From the NCBI RefSeq assembly GCF_003201205.1, contig NZ_QICN01000004.1, positions 62,001 through 126,000 on the forward strand: DNA of 64,000 nucleotides, given 5' to 3'. This stretch comes from Sinimarinibacterium flocculans (lineage in GTDB: Bacteria; Pseudomonadota; Gammaproteobacteria; Nevskiales; Nevskiaceae). Of this stretch, positions 15,670 to 24,294 are shown piece by piece. The notes beneath the pieces were generated by a model that worked only from the letters and a program-made list of their open reading frames with translations, did no database searches and was not told where the DNA came from. A program made the position numbers and the translations under genes. The first letter of the stretch is position 1; the number at the start of each line of letters is the position of its first letter.

Positions 15670-17163
15670 ATGACCACGTTCTTTGGGCGCCGTCTCGCGG
15701 GCGCAGCATTGACAGCGCTTGCGCTGGCGGCATGTGGCGGCAGCGGAACGAATCCGGCGGAGGGACCGGAGCCGGGCGAGGTATCCGATCCGCCGAACGA
15801 GGGCGTGATCCTTGCCGAGGAACTGGTGCATATCGTCGAGCGCAGCGGGCTGTACTCGCTGCCGTCCGATCCCACGCAGGTGCTGACCGCGCTGTCGACG
15901 CTGCCCGACGGGCTGGGCGACGTGATCGCGATGCATCTCGGACGGCTGCACCCGACGCCCGACGAGTTCACGCCGGGCATGGGGCCCTTGCTGGCGTTGC
16001 TGCAGGCGCGGGCCAATCTGCTGCTCGGACTCGGGCAGCCGGTACGGGTGCTGGAGGACACGGCCGGGGGCGAGCTGTCGATCCTGCTGCTGCCGATGGA
16101 TGCGACGACCGTCATCGTGATTCTGCCGACGCAGGTCGTGAAGGCCAATCCGGCGGCCGCGGCGCTGCCGGCGACGCCGATCGACCTGAGTCAGCTCACC
16201 TACGAGGTGAACGGCAACACGCGCACGCTGGAGCAGTACATGCAGAGCGGCTCGACGAACGCGATCGCGTTCATGCACAACGGCCGCTTCATCTACGACG
16301 ACTACCAGAACGGCTTCAACACCAACACCCGGGCGCACATGTGGTCGGTGACCAAGTCGGTCACCACGGCATTGGTCGGCATCGCCGTATCGGAAGGTCT
16401 GGTCGACTCGATTCACGATCCGGTCACGAAGTACATCCCCGAGGCGACCGGCACCGTCTGGGAGGGCGTCAGCGTCGAGGACCTGCTGCAGATGGAATCC
16501 GGCACCTACTGGGTCGACGTGCCGGTGCACCAGCCGGAAGAACTCGTGCTGATGGGCGCGGACTACCACTCGAACGGCCTGTTCGGCATGACCCGTGACG
16601 AGTATCTGCTGCGGCTGACGCGGGTCTCGCCGACCGGCGACCACTACCGCTATAACAGCGGTGACGCGCAGATGCTGGCGTGGCTGCTCGAGAACGTCTA
16701 TGCGCGGCCGTACGCGGAGATTCTCTCGGAGAAGATCTGGCAGCCGGCGGGCATGCAGGACGATGCGCTGGTGATGGTCGACCGCCTGGGCAACACCTTC
16801 GCGTCGATGGGGCTGATGGCCACGCCCCGGGACATGCTCCGCTTCGGCGAGATCTACCGCAACGGCGGGCGCAGCATCGATGGCCGGCAGATCGTTCCGC
16901 AGGCCTGGGTCGCGGCTTCGCACAACTACGACAAGGCCAACGGCGGCGGCCCGCGCGGTTACATGTGGCCGCACTGGGGTGGCGAGGAGTCCGGCAACTA
17001 CACGGCGGCCGGCTACGGGCACCAGCGTGTCAGCGTCGCGCCGTCGCTGAACATGGTCGGCGTACGCTTCGGCAATGATCCGGTGGACTCGATTGCGCCG
17101 AAGGAATGGGAGGCGGTTCTGACCGCCGTGGGCAACTACCTGGAGCAGGGCGTCGCCCAGTGA
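15670..17163 (+). CDS. serine hydrolase lipoprotein (beta-lactamase/class C-like fold)
   Basis: Exported serine hydrolase of 497 aa. A lipobox (ALALAACGG, Cys22) makes it a probable lipoprotein. After a roughly 170-residue N-terminal region the beta-lactamase/transpeptidase-like domain follows, with the nucleophile motif S226-V-T-K229 in MWSVTKSVTT and the second motif Tyr328 in YRYNSGD. Relatives include EstB-type esterases, nylon-oligomer hydrolases and D-aminopeptidases, so an esterase or amidase is more likely than antibiotic resistance. It is followed after 34 bases by a CoA-ligase-like gene on the same strand, which suggests hydrolysis of an ester/amide and activation of the acid released. 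Confidence 0.88.
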   Translation: MTTFFGRRLAGAALTALALAACGGSGTNPAEGPEPGEVSDPPNEGVILAEELVHIVERSGLYSLPSDPTQVLTALSTLPDGLGDVIAMHLGRLHPTPDEFTPGMGPLLALLQARANLLLGLGQPVRVLEDTAGGELSILLLPMDATTVIVILPTQVVKANPAAAALPATPIDLSQLTYEVNGNTRTLEQYMQSGSTNAIAFMHNGRFIYDDYQNGFNTNTRAHMWSVTKSVTTALVGIAVSEGLVDSIHDPVTKYIPEATGTVWEGVSVEDLLQMESGTYWVDVPVHQPEELVLMGADYHSNGLFGMTRDEYLLRLTRVSPTGDHYRYNSGDAQMLAWLLENVYARPYAEILSEKIWQPAGMQDDALVMVDRLGNTFASMGLMATPRDMLRFGEIYRNGGRSIDGRQIVPQAWVAASHNYDKANGGGPRGYMWPHWGGEESGNYTAAGYGHQRVSVAPSLNMVGVRFGNDPVDSIAPKEWEAVLTAVGNYLEQGVAQ

Positions 17164-17197
17164 GGCATGGCGGCGGACCCGATGCGTGAGGGGTTCC

Positions 17198-18700
17198 ATG
17201 TCCGCCGCTGAGCCGGGCGCCGGGCGCGAGGCCGGGCCGTGCGCCGCGGACGGTCGGCTGGCCGAACTCGCCGCGCAGGCATTGGCGCGACCGCGTACAG
17301 CGCCGGCGGTGGAGTACGGGAACCGCTGGATCGAATGGGGCGCGATGCGCGAGGTCGCGCACGGGCTGAACGCTGCGCTCGACGCCCACGGCATCGGCGT
17401 CGGCGCGCCGGTCGCCTTCGTGCCGCGCAACCGCCCGGCGGCGCTCGCGGCGCTGCTGGGCATGATCGCGTCGCGGCGCACGATCCGGATGATCTACGCC
17501 TTCCAGTCCGCGGCGGCGATCGCGCGCGACCTGCAGCAGATGCAGCCGGCTGCGGTGGTGCTGCACGCCGAAGACCTGCACGACGCGCTGCGCACGGTGC
17601 TGCGCGAGCAGAACATCGGCGTGGTCGTGCTCGACGGCCTGCAGGCACGCTGGGAGGGGCCGGAGGCGGTGCGCACGCAAGGCGCGCCGCAGACGCCGCG
17701 CATCGAGATCCTGACCAGCGGCACCACCGGCAAGCCCAAGCCGTTCACCGTGAGCTACGAGCTGATTCTCGAGCATCACATCGGCGCGATGGCCGATCTG
17801 TCCGCGGAGATTCCGACGCTGCTGTACTTCCCGCTTGGCAACATCACCGGCATCTACTCGACCATCCCGCCGCTGCTGAAGAACCAGCGCGTCGTGCTGC
17901 TCGACAAGTTCAGCGTGGCCGGCTGGCACGACTACGTGCGCCGCTACCGTCCGACGGCCACGGGCCTGCCGCCGGCCGGCGTGCAGATGGTGCTGGACGC
18001 CAACATCCCGCGCGAGGACCTGGCCAGCATCCGCCGTCTCGGCACCGGCGCCGCGCCGCTGGACCCGGAGGTGCAGCGCGCCTTCGAGTCGCGCTACGGC
18101 ATCCCCATCCTGCTGAGCTACGGCGCCACCGAATTCGGCGGGCCGGTCACGGCGATGACGCTCGACCTGCATGCCGAGTGGGGCGCGAAGAAATTCGGCA
18201 GCGTGGGCCGCGCGCTGCCCGGCGCGAAACTGCGGGTGGTCGATGCCGACAGCGGCGAGGTCTTGACGCCCGATCGCGAAGGCATTCTCGAAGTGGTGTC
18301 GCCGCGCATCGGGCCGGAGTGGATCCGCACCTCGGACATCGCGCTGATCGACGGGGACGGCTTCCTGTTCCATCGCGGTCGCGCGGACGGCGCGATCATG
18401 CGCGGCGGCTTCAAGGTGCTGCCGGAAACCATCGAGCGTGCGCTGCTGCAGCATCCGGCGGTGTCGGCGGCCGCAGCGACGGGCATCCCGGACGCGCGCC
18501 TGGGTCAGGTGCCCGGCGTGGCGGTTGAACTCAAGCCCGGTGCGGCCGCGCCGGACGCGGCGGCGCTGGAGGCGCACCTGCGCGAGCGCGTGCCGGCGAC
18601 GCATGTGCCGACGGTGTGGCGCATCGTCGATGCGCTGCCGCGCACGCCCTCGTTCAAGGTGGATCGGCCGGCGCTGCAGCGGCTGCTGTCTGACCGGTAG
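17198..18700 (+). CDS. AMP-dependent acyl/aryl-CoA synthetase-like ligase (ANL family)
   Basis: Adenylate-forming enzyme, 500 aa. Seen: the phosphate-binding loop TSGTTGKPK (about 173-181), the adenine motif SYGATEFGG, the TSDIALIDGDGFLFHRGR motif with its Asp and hinge Arg, and the C-terminal catalytic Lys in PRTPSFKVDR. The expected reaction is acid + ATP + CoA to acyl-CoA. The ATG at 17198 is preferred because it has AGGGG eight bases upstream. The stop codon TAG lies within the following GTAGGAGCG palindrome. The substrate is unknown; the weak A1/A2 region is unlike the well-known fatty-acyl or benzoyl ligases. Confidence 0.88.
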   Translation: MSAAEPGAGREAGPCAADGRLAELAAQALARPRTAPAVEYGNRWIEWGAMREVAHGLNAALDAHGIGVGAPVAFVPRNRPAALAALLGMIASRRTIRMIYAFQSAAAIARDLQQMQPAAVVLHAEDLHDALRTVLREQNIGVVVLDGLQARWEGPEAVRTQGAPQTPRIEILTSGTTGKPKPFTVSYELILEHHIGAMADLSAEIPTLLYFPLGNITGIYSTIPPLLKNQRVVLLDKFSVAGWHDYVRRYRPTATGLPPAGVQMVLDANIPREDLASIRRLGTGAAPLDPEVQRAFESRYGIPILLSYGATEFGGPVTAMTLDLHAEWGAKKFGSVGRALPGAKLRVVDADSGEVLTPDREGILEVVSPRIGPEWIRTSDIALIDGDGFLFHRGRADGAIMRGGFKVLPETIERALLQHPAVSAAAATGIPDARLGQVPGVAVELKPGAAAPDAAALEAHLRERVPATHVPTVWRIVDALPRTPSFKVDRPALQRLLSDR

Positions 18701-18765
18701 GAGCGCACCTGGGCGCGACCGTCGTGCGCGTCTGGTGTTGCGGTCGCGCCCGGGTGCGCTCCTAC
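18697..18765. repeat. GTAGGAGCGCACC palindrome between convergent genes
   Basis: Inverted repeat: GTAGGAGCGCACCTGGGCGC on the left and GGGTGCGCTCCTAC with GCGCCC on the right, loop about 20 bases. It lies between the convergent ligase and P450 genes and supplies the ligase stop codon (TAG at 18698). It could act as a bidirectional terminator. Confidence 0.8.
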
Positions 18766-18777
18766 AACTGCATCGGT

Positions 18778-20346
18778 TTACACCCGCTTGCCGGTGAACG
18801 GAAACGAGCCCATGAACCCGGCCTTGAGCTTGCCGCTGATCTCGTTGCCGTTGACGGTGCCGTTGAAGGTCAGCTTCATCTTGATCGGCTTGCTGATCTT
18901 GTTGATCCAGGTGATCGCGCCGGTCTTGGCGTCGTAGCTCGCGCTCTCGATCTCGGTGGTCGTGCCTTCGCCGCTCTGCGCGCCACTGAGGCCACCGGCG
19001 CCGTCCTTGAGTTCCAGCGTGCTGTCCATCGGGCCGGTCGGGCCCTTGACCGTGATCGTCCACGTGCCGGCGACCGAAGCCGGCGCGCCCGTGACCGGCG
19101 CTTCGGCGGCGGCCTTCTCGGCCTGCGCACGCGCCTTGATCTGGGCGGCGCCGCGCGCGTTGACATAGGCGGGCAGGCGATCCCAGCCGCGCACGGTCGA
19201 TGTGGACAGCAGCTCGGCGTTGGCGAGGTCGATATCCCACTCGGGCACGCGCTTGAGCAGCTCCTCGAAGACGACGCGGCCCTCGAGCCGGGCCAGCACG
19301 TTGCCGATGCAGGTGTGGATGCCCGCGCCAAAGGCCAGGTGCGAGCGCGTGCGGTCGCGATGGATGTCGAAGCGGTCCGGGTCGGCGAAGACGCGGTCGT
19401 CGTGGTTCGCGGCACCGACCAGCATCAGGATGGTGCTGCCGGCAGGCAGCTTCTGCCCCTGGAACTCGACATCGCTGGCGATGTAGCGACCGACGTGCGG
19501 CGCCGGCGGCTCCAGCCGCAGCACTTCCTCGATCGCATCGGGAATCAGCGCCGGATTGCTCACCAGCTCGCGGCGCTGGTCCGGATACTCGGCGAGCGTC
19601 TTGCAGGTCCAGCCGATCAGGCGGTTCGTGGTCTCGTTGCCGGCGCCGGCGAGCACGTTGCAGAAGGTGATCAGCTCGTCGCGCGTGAGCTTGCGCTGGG
19701 TGCCGATGTCGTCGGTGAACTCGACGCCGAGCAGCTCGGTGATGACGTCATCGGAGGGATTGTTCGTGCGCCACTTGATGTACTCGTCGAAGTTCTCCTC
19801 CATCTTGAGGCCTTCGGCGTAGTCGATCGGCTTGCCTTCCTCGGTGCGCATCTTGGCGTCGGTCAGCTCGCGCACGAGCTGCTGGTCTTCCTCGGGAATG
19901 CCGAGCAGCATGCCGATGACGCGCATCGGCAACTGGCGACCGATGTCGTCGATCACGTCGAACTCGTCGCGGCCGACGAGCTTGTCGAGCACCTTGATCG
20001 TCTCGCTGCGCACCAGCGGCTCCAGGCCGTTCATGCGCCGCGGCGTGAAGATGCGCTGCACGATCTGCCGGTACATCGTGTGCCGCGGCGGATCGTCGAA
20101 GATGAAGGTGCCGGCCGGCATCTCGATCTTCTGCTTGATCATCTCCAGGATGCCGCCGCGGCCGGAGATCAGCGCCTTGTGGTTGATGAAGCCGGCACGC
20201 ACATCTTCGTAGCGGCTGATCGCGTAGAAGTCGTATTCCTTGTTGTAGTACAGCGGCGCTTCCTCGCGCAGCCGGCGATACAGCGGATACGGATCCTTGA
20301 CGATGGAGCGCAGGTAGGGGTCGTAGTAGACGGGATCGTTGGACAT
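18778..20346 (-). CDS. cytochrome P450 with extra C-terminal beta-rich domain
   Basis: Bacterial soluble P450 of 522 aa. The I-helix is AGAGNETTN (233-241), the ExxR motif is EEVLR (273-277), and the heme ligand is Cys346 in FGAGIHTCIG. A normal P450 ends near residue 400; here an Ala-rich linker (400-424) leads into about 98 further residues (VAGTWTITVKGPTGPMDSTL ... GSFPFTGKRV) with the alternating pattern of a small beta-barrel, like the stand-alone or hydrolase-linked domains that end in FxFTGxR. The start is six bases after the stop of the PQQ dehydrogenase gene, so the two are co-translated. No ferredoxin gene is adjacent. Substrate unknown. Confidence 0.92.
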   Translation of the reverse strand: MSNDPVYYDPYLRSIVKDPYPLYRRLREEAPLYYNKEYDFYAISRYEDVRAGFINHKALISGRGGILEMIKQKIEMPAGTFIFDDPPRHTMYRQIVQRIFTPRRMNGLEPLVRSETIKVLDKLVGRDEFDVIDDIGRQLPMRVIGMLLGIPEEDQQLVRELTDAKMRTEEGKPIDYAEGLKMEENFDEYIKWRTNNPSDDVITELLGVEFTDDIGTQRKLTRDELITFCNVLAGAGNETTNRLIGWTCKTLAEYPDQRRELVSNPALIPDAIEEVLRLEPPAPHVGRYIASDVEFQGQKLPAGSTILMLVGAANHDDRVFADPDRFDIHRDRTRSHLAFGAGIHTCIGNVLARLEGRVVFEELLKRVPEWDIDLANAELLSTSTVRGWDRLPAYVNARGAAQIKARAQAEKAAAEAPVTGAPASVAGTWTITVKGPTGPMDSTLELKDGAGGLSGAQSGEGTTTEIESASYDAKTGAITWINKISKPIKMKLTFNGTVNGNEISGKLKAGFMGSFPFTGKRV

Positions 20347-20352
20347 GGCGGA

Positions 20353-22332
20353 TTACTTCTTGAGCTTGTAGGCCATCACGCTGTCGCCCATCGTCGACTG
20401 GTACATCGTGTGGCCGCCGGCGGCGATGACGACGTATTGCTCGCCGTTCACCTCGTAGCTGACCGGTACCGCGGTGCCGGCGGCGGGCAGTTCGGTTTCC
20501 CACAGCGTCTTGCCGGTGTGCAGGTCGAAGGCGCGGAAGGTGTTGTCGAGCGTGTAGCCGATGAAGGCGACGCCGCCCGCGGTGACCAGCGGTCCGCCGG
20601 CGCCCGGCGTGCCCAGCCTGGTGTCGAAGTTGAGGAAGGCGGGTGGCTGGAACGGCATCATCTTGCCGATGTCGCCCAGCGGCACCTCCCAGACGATTTT
20701 CTTGTCGACGATGTCGATGGCGGTGAGCGCGGCCCACGGCGGCGCCGAGCACGGCGAGCCCAGCGGCGACAGCAGCGGCTTGATGTTGAAGACGTAGGGC
20801 GAGTCGTCCATCTTGAACGCCATGCCGGCCGCCGATTCGAGGCTGACCTCGCCGACGCTCGCGGTGCCCTTGGCCGACGGCACCAGCGACACGACGATCG
20901 GCACGCGGTTGGTCGGCACGACCATGATGTGGCTGGCGGGATCGTAGCCGCCGCCGCCCCAGTTCGGTCCGCCACCGACCGAGGGCACGACGATCGTGCC
21001 CTGCTCGGTGATCGGCGTGTAGATCGGCCCGTGGACGTACTTCTTCGTCTCGCGCTTGCACAGCCAGCGGTCGATGAAGCTGAAGCCCCAGGCATCGTCG
21101 GGCGAGAACGACTGCGGCATCAGCGCCGGCATGCCGGCGGGGAAGGGCTGCGTCGGCGACAGCGTTTCCCCCGCGACCTTGCCGTCCTGCGGCACCGGCC
21201 GTTCCTCGATCGGCACCAGCGGCTCGCCGGTGGCACGGTCGAAGATGAAGACCAGGCCCATCTTGGTGTTCTGCAGCAACGCCGGCACCATCTGCCCATC
21301 CTTGCCCGGATAGTCGATCAGCATCGGCCGCGCCGGCACGTCGTAGTCCCACACGTTGTGGTGCGTGAGCTGCTGGTGCCAGACCACCTCGCCGGTGCTG
21401 CCGCGCAGCGCGACCACCGAGCTGGTGTAGTGGTTGTCGCCCGGACGGATCGCGCCGTAGAAGTCGCTCGACGGGCTGGTGGTCGGCAGGTAGACCAGGT
21501 CGAGCGCATCGTCGGCCGCCATCGAGCTCCACACATTGCCCTGTCCGATGCCTTGCGTACCCTTCTTCCAGCTCGCCATCGCCGGCTCGTCGGCGCTGCG
21601 CGGCACCGGGTCGAATTCCCAGCGCGGCGCGCCGCTGCGGGCGTCGAAGGCCAGTACGCGACCGCTCGGCGAGTCCACGCGCTGGTTGTCGGCGACGGCT
21701 GAGCCGACGACAACCACGCCGTTGACGACAGCCGGATTCGACGTGGCCGCGACTTCGCCTGGCCACAGCACCGGCTTGCTCGTCGGCATGGTGACGGTCC
21801 CGGCCTCGCCGAAGTCCTCGCAGGGCGTGCCGGTCTTCGCGTCGATCGCGATCAGGCGGTAGTCCACCGTGCCCAGGAAGATGCGCGACTTGCACTGCGC
21901 GCCATCCTCGGCCTGCGCATCGACCCAGTGCCCGATGCCGCGGCACTTGCGGAACTTCACGTCCGGTTCCTGCGGGTCGAAGGTCCATTGCGTCTTGCCG
22001 GTGGCCGGGTCCAGCGCAGTGAGCTTGCGCTTGACCGAACACACCACGAGATTGCCGTCGATCAGGCTGGGCTGATCCTGGAACGACATCAGCCCGTCGA
22101 AGCCTTCGCCCGGGCGGTCGCCCGTGTGGAACTCCCAGGCCAGCTCGAGTTCCGACACGTTGTTCTTGTTGATCTGTGCGAGCGATGAATACTGCGTGAC
22201 CGGGTCGTAGGCAGCCGCCTTACCCTGCGCGTGCGCCAGCGGCAGCAGGACGGCGAGACCGGCGATGCCCAGCGCGGTCGACCATCCCCCGGGCGCGCGA
22301 GCGCCGCTTGTCCGTCCGGTCGGCCTGGTCAT
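20353..22332 (-). CDS. periplasmic PQQ-dependent dehydrogenase (glucose/alcohol dehydrogenase-like)
   Basis: Quinoprotein dehydrogenase, 659 aa including a signal peptide (STALGIAGLAVLLPLAHAQ). The eight-bladed propeller repeats show as ALDPATGKTQWTF, AFDARSGAPRWEFD, STGEVVWHQQLTHHNVWDYD and DLHTGKTLWETELP; the HHNVWDYDVPA region corresponds to the catalytic zone of membrane glucose dehydrogenases, which carry Asp there. There are no N-terminal membrane helices and no cytochrome c domain, so electrons would go to a separate acceptor. It oxidises an alcohol or sugar in the periplasm. It is followed closely by the P450 gene and has a recognisable promoter in the gap to the AraC gene. Confidence 0.9.
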   Translation of the reverse strand: MTRPTGRTSGARAPGGWSTALGIAGLAVLLPLAHAQGKAAAYDPVTQYSSLAQINKNNVSELELAWEFHTGDRPGEGFDGLMSFQDQPSLIDGNLVVCSVKRKLTALDPATGKTQWTFDPQEPDVKFRKCRGIGHWVDAQAEDGAQCKSRIFLGTVDYRLIAIDAKTGTPCEDFGEAGTVTMPTSKPVLWPGEVAATSNPAVVNGVVVVGSAVADNQRVDSPSGRVLAFDARSGAPRWEFDPVPRSADEPAMASWKKGTQGIGQGNVWSSMAADDALDLVYLPTTSPSSDFYGAIRPGDNHYTSSVVALRGSTGEVVWHQQLTHHNVWDYDVPARPMLIDYPGKDGQMVPALLQNTKMGLVFIFDRATGEPLVPIEERPVPQDGKVAGETLSPTQPFPAGMPALMPQSFSPDDAWGFSFIDRWLCKRETKKYVHGPIYTPITEQGTIVVPSVGGGPNWGGGGYDPASHIMVVPTNRVPIVVSLVPSAKGTASVGEVSLESAAGMAFKMDDSPYVFNIKPLLSPLGSPCSAPPWAALTAIDIVDKKIVWEVPLGDIGKMMPFQPPAFLNFDTRLGTPGAGGPLVTAGGVAFIGYTLDNTFRAFDLHTGKTLWETELPAAGTAVPVSYEVNGEQYVVIAAGGHTMYQSTMGDSVMAYKLKK

Positions 22333-22422
22333 GCTATATCCCCTCGAATGCTGGCGGTGTGGATGCACCTGCAGCGGGTTGCGCGCGCTCCGGGCGCCGC
22401 GATGACGGCAGGTGCTGCGTCG

Positions 22423-22450
22423 GGAATATATGTCACCGGACTGCCACCAA
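22423..22450 (-). promoter_or_regulatory. candidate promoter of the PQQ dehydrogenase-P450 operon
   Basis: Minus strand TTGGTG (22450-22445), 16-base spacer, TATATT (22428-22423). The A+T-rich -10 stands out in this GC-rich region and lies about 90 bases before the start codon, just after the end of the AraC-type gene. Confidence 0.5.
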
Positions 22451-22524
22451 AATGACCGTCGTCCGGCGCTGGCCGTCGTGGACAAGCGGCCGTTCCCTCA
22501 CGGTCTATTGCGGCGGTGGCGCCC

Positions 22525-23400
22525 TCAGTGCCCGCGCAGAACGCGCAGCCGGTAGTCGCGCGGCGTGTGGCCGGTGACCCTGCGGAATGCGAAGCAGAAA
22601 CTCGATGGCGACGAGAATCCCAGCGTGTAGGCGATGGCCTTGACGCTCTGGTCGCCGCGCAGCAGCGCACGGGCGTGATCGATGCGGCTTTCGGCGATGT
22701 GGTCGCCGATCGACCGCCCGCGGCTGGCGCGGTAGCCGCGCGTGAGCTGCCGCACCGACAGGCTGCACAGCTCCGCGAGTTCGGTCAGGCTCGGCGCCGC
22801 CGTCGTCTCCCTGAGCCGCTCGTCGATCAGGCGCAGGCGCCAGGCGGCCAGACCGCCGGCGGGCGCCCGGCTCCGGATCTCGGTGCAGTAGCGCGCCAAC
22901 TCGATCGCGATCTGCGCGACGACCAGTTCGACCAGCGCGGCACTCGCGAAGCCGGGCTGCCGCAGTTCGTCGACCAGCCGCAGCAGCAGCGCACGCAGAT
23001 GGCTGTCCGGAATGTCGAGGGTGGCTTCCAGCCGGCGGTCGGCCCAGTGCAGATCGCCGTCGAACCAGCGGCACAGGGCCTCCGGGACCAGATGACACAG
23101 CACCGACGCCTGCGAGGGACCGCCATCGCTGCGCGCCTGCACGACCTCGCCGGGCGGCAGCAGCATCAGCTTGCCGATGCGTTCGAAACGGTGCGGGCTC
23201 CAGTGATCGCGGTAACAGGCGCGGGCGTTGTGCGGGCGCGGCGTCAGGCACAGGTCCAGCCAGTAGGTGTCCCGCAGGTCGCGGATCGTGTCTGCCGGCT
23301 CGTGCACATGGAAGCGCGCGAGCTGCACGGTTGCGGTCGGGACGCGGATCTCCGCGTCCAGCGTCATCAGCGGTGACGTGGGTCCGCCGGTCGTTCCCAT
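22525..23400 (-). CDS. AraC-family transcriptional regulator
   Basis: AraC/XylS-type regulator, 291 aa. The C-terminal 100 residues hold the double helix-turn-helix (LTELAELCSLSVRQLTRGYR, then SVKAIAYTLGFSSPSSFCFA and the ending RRVTGHTPRDYR), which is diagnostic. The N-terminal part is a cupin-like sensor of unknown ligand. The start MGTTGGPTSP has GAGGAGA upstream. It lies just upstream of the PQQ dehydrogenase-P450 pair on the same strand and is divergent from the DUF1993 gene; control of the PQQ/P450 pair is the natural guess. Confidence 0.9.
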   Translation of the reverse strand: MGTTGGPTSPLMTLDAEIRVPTATVQLARFHVHEPADTIRDLRDTYWLDLCLTPRPHNARACYRDHWSPHRFERIGKLMLLPPGEVVQARSDGGPSQASVLCHLVPEALCRWFDGDLHWADRRLEATLDIPDSHLRALLLRLVDELRQPGFASAALVELVVAQIAIELARYCTEIRSRAPAGGLAAWRLRLIDERLRETTAAPSLTELAELCSLSVRQLTRGYRASRGRSIGDHIAESRIDHARALLRGDQSVKAIAYTLGFSSPSSFCFAFRRVTGHTPRDYRLRVLRGH

Positions 23401-23561
23401 CTCGAATCTCCTCGCTGCGCACCGCCGCGACCGGAGGCGCGGCGTGCCGGCCGCCGGAAGACGGCCGGATGTCGACATTATTGCGCGTTGTGCCGGCGCT
23501 GACGGACGCCGAGACTGGCCTGTGCGTGCAATGTCGCCGCGATGACGCCTGGAGCAGACGG

Positions 23562-24083
23562 ATGGGCATCTCCCTCTATGACGCGACGGTTCCCGGGTTC
23601 GTGCAGACGGTCGAGGCGACGATCGGCGTGCTCGACAAGGGCATGACGCATGGGCCGCAACTCGGCATCGATCCGCGGCAGATCGTCGAGGCGCGACTGC
23701 ATCCGGACATGCTGCCGTTCCGCTTCCAGGTGATATCGGTGATCAAGCATTCCATCGGCGCGGTCGAGTGCGCGCAGGCCGGACGCTTCGGTCCTCCTCC
23801 GCGGACGCCCGACGTGGACTACGCCGGCCTGCAGGCCATGCTCGAGGACGCGGCGCTACGCCTGAAAGCGGTCCGCCGCGATGAGCTGGATGCGCTGCAG
23901 GGGCGGGAGCTGGCCTTCGAACCGGGAAGCATGAAGCTGCTGTTCACCGTCGAGGACTTCCTGCTGTCGTTCTCGATTCCGAACCTGCATTTTCACGCGA
24001 CCACGGCCTACGACATCCTGCGGATGAAAGGTGTGCCGCTGGGCAAACGCGACTATCTCGGACGCATCCGCGTGAAGGCCTGA
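23562..24083 (+). CDS. DUF1993 family protein
   Basis: Protein of 173 aa of the DUF1993 family, recognised by its opening MGISLYDATVPGFVQTVEAT, the RLHPDMLPFRFQV segment and the closing FLLSFSIPNLHFHATTAYDI. The family has a DinB-like four-helix look and no established function. A GGAG lies upstream of the chosen ATG. It is divergent from the AraC gene over a 161-base gap; no partner can be named with confidence. Confidence 0.85.
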   Translation: MGISLYDATVPGFVQTVEATIGVLDKGMTHGPQLGIDPRQIVEARLHPDMLPFRFQVISVIKHSIGAVECAQAGRFGPPPRTPDVDYAGLQAMLEDAALRLKAVRRDELDALQGRELAFEPGSMKLLFTVEDFLLSFSIPNLHFHATTAYDILRMKGVPLGKRDYLGRIRVKA

Positions 24084-24240
24084 GGCCTCGCTTCCGCGCA
24101 GGCCGGATTCCGGCGCAGGAGGCGCGCGCGTCCCGAGGATGGATGTCCGTCGTTGCGGACATCACGCTCGATCGACGGCCGCCGCGAAGCATCGGTGGCC
24201 CGATTTCGTCAGCCTGTCCCGGCGGCGATACCGATTGCGA

Positions 24241-24269
24241 TTGAGCGTGGCGTGCCCCCGGCATACAAC
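24241..24269 (+). promoter_or_regulatory. candidate promoter of the SDR-ADH-MBL operon
   Basis: TTGAGC (24241-24246), 17-base spacer, TACAAC (24264-24269), followed about 25 bases later by the SDR start codon. It lies in an otherwise featureless 211-base gap after the DUF1993 gene. Confidence 0.4.
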
Positions 24270-24294
24270 AGTGTCCACGATGCAGGAGGAGCAC

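Noticed and set aside
15670-17163. Antibiotic-resistance beta-lactamase
   Set aside because: It has the SxxK fold motif but is a lipoprotein with a long extra N-terminal region and YNSG rather than YxN, more like esterase or oligomer hydrolase relatives.
23401-23561. Possible small gene in the gap between the AraC and DUF1993 genes
   Set aside because: Plus-strand codons are open, but there is no Shine-Dalgarno or family resemblance until MGISLYDA at 23562; read as promoter region.
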